From an uncultured Clostridium sp. (lineage in GTDB: Bacteria; Bacillota; Clostridia; Lachnospirales; Lachnospiraceae), in the NCBI GenBank assembly GCA_945946715.1, contig CAMEWU010000014.1:1-19371 (forward strand): a DNA stretch of 19,371 nt. The letters run 5' to 3'. Of this stretch, positions 15,666-19,371 are shown piece after piece. Under the pieces are notes generated by a model, which saw only the letters and a program-made list of their open reading frames with translations, did not search any database and was not told the origin of the DNA. The translations under genes were made by a program, and so were the position numbers. The stretch's first letter is position 1, and each line of letters starts with the position of its first letter.

Positions 15666-16442
15666 TTATATCTTCTTATAAAAAAATGAATACTGTGGTT
15701 CAAAATGGATGGCTCTTGCCTGCAAAATCTGCTCTGTGCTGCCAATAAATAAATAACCATTAGGGCGTAAGGAAGCATGAAAACGTTTGAATACTTCCAT
15801 TTTTGCTTCTTCAGTGAAATAAATCAAAACATTTCTACACACAATTAAATCAAAATTAGTATCATATCGGTCTGCCAACAGGTTATGCTGCCGAAACTCC
15901 ACACAGTCCATAACATCATGAGATAGCTGATACATACCACTGGCATTCTTCTTAAAATATTTTTGTATATAGTTAGCAGGCAAATTAGAGATGCTCTTGT
16001 AGTTATAGCAACCTTCCTTTGCATAATCAATTACCTTATCATCCAAATCGGTAGCTAAGAGTTTCACTTTAACATTAGGGAAAAGTTCTTTCATTACCAT
16101 AATAATTGTATATGGCTCATCTCCTGTAGAACATGCAGCACTCCAGATTTTAAGTGTACCATTTGCTTGTGTTAAAAGCTCAGGTATTACTTTGGTTTCT
16201 AAAATCTGCCACTGCAACGGATTCCGATAAAACTCAGATACATTGATGGTCAGATAATTCATAAATTGTTTCCGATGTTCTTCATTCTTCTTTAAATCTT
16301 GATAAAAATCACTGTAATCTTTGAAACCATACTTATTGCTAAGGGTATTTATTCTCCGTTTCATCTGACGTTCTTTATATGCATTTAAATCAATTCCGGT
16401 CAAACTAAGAATATCTTTTTTAAACTGTTCGTAATCAGACAT
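15666..16442 (-). CDS. cheR: CheR-type SAM-dependent chemoreceptor glutamate methyltransferase
   Basis: The 258-residue cytosolic enzyme would methylate glutamates on chemoreceptors using S-adenosylmethionine. The N-terminal helical domain has RQMKRRINTLSNKYG (25-39) and NVSEFYRNP (67-75). The SAM-binding domain has WSAACSTGDEPYT (100-112), ATDLD (130-134) and CRNVLIYF (202-209), then the GSTEQI loop near 234-239. It lacks extra TPR or PAS domains, so it is the plain CheR form. The start is the ATG at 16440-16442 with GGGGGA about 6 nt upstream; a 20-codon longer frame would begin inside the upstream terminator stem and is rejected. No other chemotaxis or flagellar gene is in the window. No clear promoter is seen in the 23-28 nt between terminator and gene. 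Confidence 0.93.
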   Translation of the reverse strand: MSDYEQFKKDILSLTGIDLNAYKERQMKRRINTLSNKYGFKDYSDFYQDLKKNEEHRKQFMNYLTINVSEFYRNPLQWQILETKVIPELLTQANGTLKIWSAACSTGDEPYTIIMVMKELFPNVKVKLLATDLDDKVIDYAKEGCYNYKSISNLPANYIQKYFKKNASGMYQLSHDVMDCVEFRQHNLLADRYDTNFDLIVCRNVLIYFTEEAKMEVFKRFHASLRPNGYLFIGSTEQILQARAIHFEPQYSFFYKKI

Positions 16443-16465
16443 AGACTTTCCCCCATTAACACTTT

Positions 16466-16504
16466 TTAAAAATTGAACTGCCGAAAAAATCCGGCAGTTC
16501 AATT
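16466..16504 (-). terminator. Strong intrinsic terminator of cmk-ispH-rpsA
   Basis: Perfect 13-bp arms (AATTGAACTGCCG at 16471-16483 and its complement at 16492-16504) with an 8-nt loop are followed on the minus strand by a short T-run that starts within the stem (TTTTT, then AAAAA). It begins 21 nt after the ispH-rpsA stop codon. Confidence 0.9.
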
Positions 16505-16525
16505 ACACTACTCATATAATACTAA

Positions 16526-18502
16526 CTATTCTTCTGTTGTCTCTTCTACAGGTGCATCTTCTACAGCAGTATCTTCTGTTACTTCCTCTGTTCCTTCTTC
16601 ATCATCACTATCCGGTAACAAAGCCTTGATACTTAAGCTGATTTTCTTGTCTGCTTCCTTAAAATCAACTACCTTTGCAGTAATTTCCTGGCCAATAGTA
16701 AGCACGGAAGATGGCTTTTCAATATGCTCTTTTGCAATTTGAGATACATGTAATAACGCATCTACACCTGGTTCCAATTCAACGAAAGCGCCAAAATCGG
16801 TCATTCTTGCAACTTTACCGGTTACAGTATTACCAACTGCATATTTCTCTACTGCATTTGCCCAAGGATTCTGCTCTGGGAATTTCATGCTTAATGCAAT
16901 TTTTGTTCCCTGAATATCCTTAATGAATGCTTTAACGGTATCGCCGACTTTCAAGACTTTCTTTGGATTTTCAACGCGTCCCCATGACATTTCAGAGATG
17001 TGTAACAATCCATCGGCTCCACCTAAATCAATAAATGCTCCAAAATCTGTTACATTCTTTACAGTACCTTCTACTGTCATACCAACTTCAATCTTTTCAA
17101 ATAATGCTTTCTGAGCTTCTTCTTTCTTAGCAACCAAAAGCATTTTACGATTACCAATAATTCTTCTCTTTCTTGGGTTGCATTCTGTAATTACGAATTC
17201 AACCTCCTGATCCATATATTTCTCCAGATTCTTTTCAAACGTATCAGATACCAGACTTGCCGGAATAAATACCTTGCTTTCGCCATAAAGAACGGTTAAA
17301 CCGCCTTCTAATACCTGTACAACTTTACCGGTCAGAACATCACCATTCTCACATGCTGCTTCAAGCTTATCATTTGCCATATCTAAAGCAACTCTCTTAT
17401 AAGATAGTAATACCTGTCCTTCACCATCATTATTCTTAATAACTTTTGCAGAAATCTTGTCACCAACCTGTACCATTGTTGTCAGGTCTGCATTCGGCTG
17501 ATTTGTGTATTCATTTCTTGGAATTACGCCTTCGGATTTGTAATTAATATTTACAATAATCTCATCCGGCTTAACGCTTAATACTTCTCCTTCAACCAGT
17601 TTGCCAGGTGCAATCTGGATACTGTTCTTTTCTTCTTCCTGTAATAATTCTTCAAAACTTAATTCTGACATGCTGTCATGAACCTCCTTAATAATATTAT
17701 TTGGGGTAGATGCCCCTGCAGTAATACCTACCCTACTTGCGGATTCAAAAGCAGTCAAATCCAAGTCAACGAGTGTCTGTATATAGTAAGTATTTGCACA
17801 TTCATTTTTGCTGATTTCATATAGCTTCTGTGTGTTTGAGCTATTCTTACCGCCTATAACAATCATTGCATCTGCTTCTTTGGCAATCAGTGCGGTTTCC
17901 TTCTGTCTTGCCTCTGTTGCGTTACAAATCGTATTACAAGCAATACTATCATACCCTTTTTTTGATATAATTTCAACTAAATCTTGAAATTTCTTGTTAT
18001 TAAATGTCGTTTGGGAAACAATTACCAGCTTTTCATCAGATTTTATGTCAATCAAATCAATATCTTCCGGCTTTTCGACTACAAAAGGTTCATTGGCACA
18101 CCAGCCCTTAATTCCCTCGACTTCCGGATGATCATTATTGCCAATAATCACAATACGATTTCCATTTTCGCTTTCCTCACGAACGATTTTGTGTATTTTT
18201 AAGACAAACGGACAGGTGGCATCCACCAGTTCCAGTCCAAGTTCTTCTATCAAATCGTAAACCTGTTTTTCTACACCATGGGAACGAATCACGACTGTAC
18301 CGGATGTAACTTTCTTAAGCTCTTCTATATCATGTACTACCTGTACCCCGCGTTTTTCCAAATCCTTCACTACTTCTTCATTATGAATAATTGGTCCATA
18401 AGTGTAAACCGGCTTAAGCTTTCCTACTTCCTGATATACAGTTTCTACAGCTCGTTTTACGCCAAAGCAAAATCCGGCTGTCTTAGCAAGAATTACTTCC
18501 AT
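16526..18502 (-). CDS. ispH-rpsA: Bifunctional HMBPP reductase (IspH) fused to ribosomal protein S1
   Basis: The 658-residue fusion joins two housekeeping activities. Residues about 1-280 are IspH, the iron-sulfur enzyme that makes IPP and DMAPP in the last MEP-pathway step. Cys12 (GFCFGV), Cys near 97 (DATCPFV) and Cys near 192 (NTICNATEARQ) are the cluster ligands, with His in YGPIIHN, RSHGV and DHPEVEG. From about 299 on there are four S1 RNA-binding repeats (roughly 299-370, 385-455, 472-540, 555-626), the last two with the canonical TDFGAF core, then an acidic tail. The same fusion is known in Clostridia. The ATG at 18500-18502 is chosen because AAGGAG lies 8 nt upstream and the first cluster Cys then falls at position 12; the frame extends six codons further up. 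It overlaps cmk by 10 nt and ends before a strong terminator. Confidence 0.96.
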   Translation of the reverse strand: MEVILAKTAGFCFGVKRAVETVYQEVGKLKPVYTYGPIIHNEEVVKDLEKRGVQVVHDIEELKKVTSGTVVIRSHGVEKQVYDLIEELGLELVDATCPFVLKIHKIVREESENGNRIVIIGNNDHPEVEGIKGWCANEPFVVEKPEDIDLIDIKSDEKLVIVSQTTFNNKKFQDLVEIISKKGYDSIACNTICNATEARQKETALIAKEADAMIVIGGKNSSNTQKLYEISKNECANTYYIQTLVDLDLTAFESASRVGITAGASTPNNIIKEVHDSMSELSFEELLQEEEKNSIQIAPGKLVEGEVLSVKPDEIIVNINYKSEGVIPRNEYTNQPNADLTTMVQVGDKISAKVIKNNDGEGQVLLSYKRVALDMANDKLEAACENGDVLTGKVVQVLEGGLTVLYGESKVFIPASLVSDTFEKNLEKYMDQEVEFVITECNPRKRRIIGNRKMLLVAKKEEAQKALFEKIEVGMTVEGTVKNVTDFGAFIDLGGADGLLHISEMSWGRVENPKKVLKVGDTVKAFIKDIQGTKIALSMKFPEQNPWANAVEKYAVGNTVTGKVARMTDFGAFVELEPGVDALLHVSQIAKEHIEKPSSVLTIGQEITAKVVDFKEADKKISLSIKALLPDSDDEEGTEEVTEDTAVEDAPVEETTEE

Positions 18503-19164
18503 AATCCCTTCTCCTTGCACTGATTTAGAATAACTTCTACCACCTCGGAAATGGTCAGATTGGAACTATCCAGATAATAAGCATCCTCTGCCTGCTTTAA
18601 CGGTGCTATGGCACGGGACATATCCTGCTCGTCCCGCTTTATAATATCTGCTTCAATCTGTGCCATGTCACATGTCTCTCCTTTTTGCTTCAATTCCTCA
18701 TAACGTCTTCTGGCCCGTTCTGAGGAAGATGCAGTGAGATAGATTTTTACTTCAGCATTCGGAAGCACATTGGTTCCAATATCTCTTCCATCCATTACAA
18801 CAGTATTCTTAGCTGCCATATCTCTTTGTAACTGCAACAGCGCATCACGCACCGGCTGCTTTGCTGATGATTTGGATGCCATATTGCCAACTTCCTCTGT
18901 ACGAAGAAACGGCGTAACATTCTCACCATTCAACCACACCTGCTGTGCACCATCTTCGTAACTAATGCTGACTTCAATATTCCTACAAGCCTGTTCTACT
19001 TGCTCCGGTACCTCCGGGTCTAATTGATTCCGAAGAAAATACACTGCAGTGGCACGATACATGGCCCCTGTATCAACATAAATTGCCTGTAACTCCTTTG
19101 CCACTAATTTTGCTATTGTACTTTTGCCGGCTCCTGCCGGTCCGTCTATTGCAACACTTGCCAT
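18493..19164 (-). CDS. cmk: Cytidylate kinase
   Basis: The 223-residue enzyme phosphorylates CMP and dCMP to the diphosphates. The P-loop GPAGAGKST is at 8-16, followed by YVDTGAMYRATAVYF (substrate site), then MDGRDIGTNVLPNAEVKIYLTAS and the RRRYEEL lid segment. Length and order match the family. The ATG at 19162-19164 is preceded by AAGGA 8 nt upstream; an out-of-frame ATG five bases earlier would encode nothing useful. The gene overlaps ispH-rpsA, whose ribosome site lies inside the last cmk codons, so the pair is translationally coupled. In many bacteria cmk precedes rpsA, and here the IspH domain is inserted in that pair by fusion. Confidence 0.97.
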   Translation of the reverse strand: MASVAIDGPAGAGKSTIAKLVAKELQAIYVDTGAMYRATAVYFLRNQLDPEVPEQVEQACRNIEVSISYEDGAQQVWLNGENVTPFLRTEEVGNMASKSSAKQPVRDALLQLQRDMAAKNTVVMDGRDIGTNVLPNAEVKIYLTASSSERARRRYEELKQKGETCDMAQIEADIIKRDEQDMSRAIAPLKQAEDAYYLDSSNLTISEVVEVILNQCKEKGLWK

Positions 19165-19231
19165 ATCATTTTTCCTTCCTTATATTATTTTATATTTCTT
19201 TCAGATACTTAACCTGAACCACTTGCATATG

Positions 19232-19260
19232 ATTATACCACGAGTAATTAGGTATTACAA
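19232..19260 (-). promoter_or_regulatory. Sigma-A promoter of cmk-ispH-rpsA
   Basis: On the minus strand TTGTAA (19255-19260) and a perfect TATAAT (19232-19237) are exactly 17 nt apart, giving a 5' leader of about 60 nt before cmk. A 5-bp inverted repeat GTAAT/ATTAC (19244-19248 with 19254-19258) lies across the spacer and -35 box. Its meaning is unknown. Confidence 0.75.
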
Positions 19261-19261
19261 A

Positions 19262-19371
19262 TTATGGTTTAACGTAGGTATCTACAACCGCGGTTTCGAG
19301 GATATAGGTCCACACGAGACGCGCTAATCGCACTTCGTGCTCACGGGTAGTGCACTGACGTGCACGTAGGT
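19262..19371. other. Palindrome-rich, GC-richer edge segment (structured RNA, repeat element or gene tail)
   Basis: This stretch is clearly richer in G and C than its surroundings and is packed with short dyads: GTAG-GTAT-CTAC (19274-19285), AACCGCGGTT (19286-19295), GCAC-TTC-GTGC (19330-19340) and GTGCAC-TGAC-GTGCAC (19350-19365). The octamer ACGTAGGT occurs at 19272-19279 and again at the last eight bases, 92 nt apart. On the minus strand one frame (19262-19369) is open for 35 Arg-rich residues and stops two bases before the cmk -35 box. I do not recognise this peptide, so it may be the end of a gene or mere chance. A REP-like intergenic repeat or a structured RNA is equally possible. Confidence 0.4.

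Noticed and set aside
16443..16502. 20-codon N-terminal extension of CheR
   Set aside because: It would start inside the terminator stem of the upstream operon, while a strong ribosome site precedes the internal ATG and the family N-terminus begins there.
1..19371. CRISPR array, insertion sequence or prophage
   Set aside because: No regularly spaced repeats, transposase, integrase or phage structural genes were seen. The genes are compact housekeeping types.

Overview
This 19.4-kb window looks like a chromosomal segment from an anaerobic, Gram-positive Clostridia, most likely a Lachnospiraceae. The base composition is AT-rich, promoters are sigma-A type and Shine-Dalgarno sites are strong. 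IspH is fused to ribosomal protein S1 (a clostridial arrangement), sortase is class B, and ruvAB sits beside zapA and a large U32 peptidase-family protein. The genus cannot be fixed from the sequence. All genes except one run on the minus strand. I see no CRISPR array, insertion sequence, prophage or integrase gene.

Reading in the direction of transcription (high to low coordinates), the window falls into five blocks. (1) 19371-16466: a palindrome-rich, GC-richer edge segment, a cmk promoter, then cmk and the ispH-rpsA fusion overlapping by 10 nt, closed by a strong terminator. (2) 16442-15666: a solitary cheR, converging on the only plus-strand gene, a YprB-like RNase H-fold protein (14557-15639). 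(3) 14493-7171: a divergent promoter starts a long tightly packed set, ruvA-ruvB-zapA-U32/RlhA-like-rodA-pbp. It joins Holliday-junction processing, Z-ring assembly, a probable rRNA modification enzyme and a SEDS/class B PBP pair for cell-wall synthesis. (4) 7167-5534: a Nudix gene with its own promoter framed by two dyad symmetries, a terminator hairpin, a class B sortase, then a complete tRNA-Leu(CAA) unit with promoter, two leader hairpins, a trailer hairpin and a terminator. (5) 5532-1: a promoter drives a PrsW-type membrane protease carrying a BspA-like leucine-rich tail, a zinc-finger anti-sigma-like membrane protein, polA, coaE and the start of an FtsA-like ATPase that runs off the left edge.

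Most of the window is housekeeping. Four places deserve attention: the PrsW-LRR/anti-sigma pair, which has no sigma factor next to it; the palindrome-rich element at the right edge; the unusually structured tRNA-Leu precursor; and the dyad-flanked Nudix promoter. Several start codons were moved or confirmed by Shine-Dalgarno and promoter placement (prsW, anti-sigma, cheR, ispH-rpsA; TTG starts for polA and pbp).
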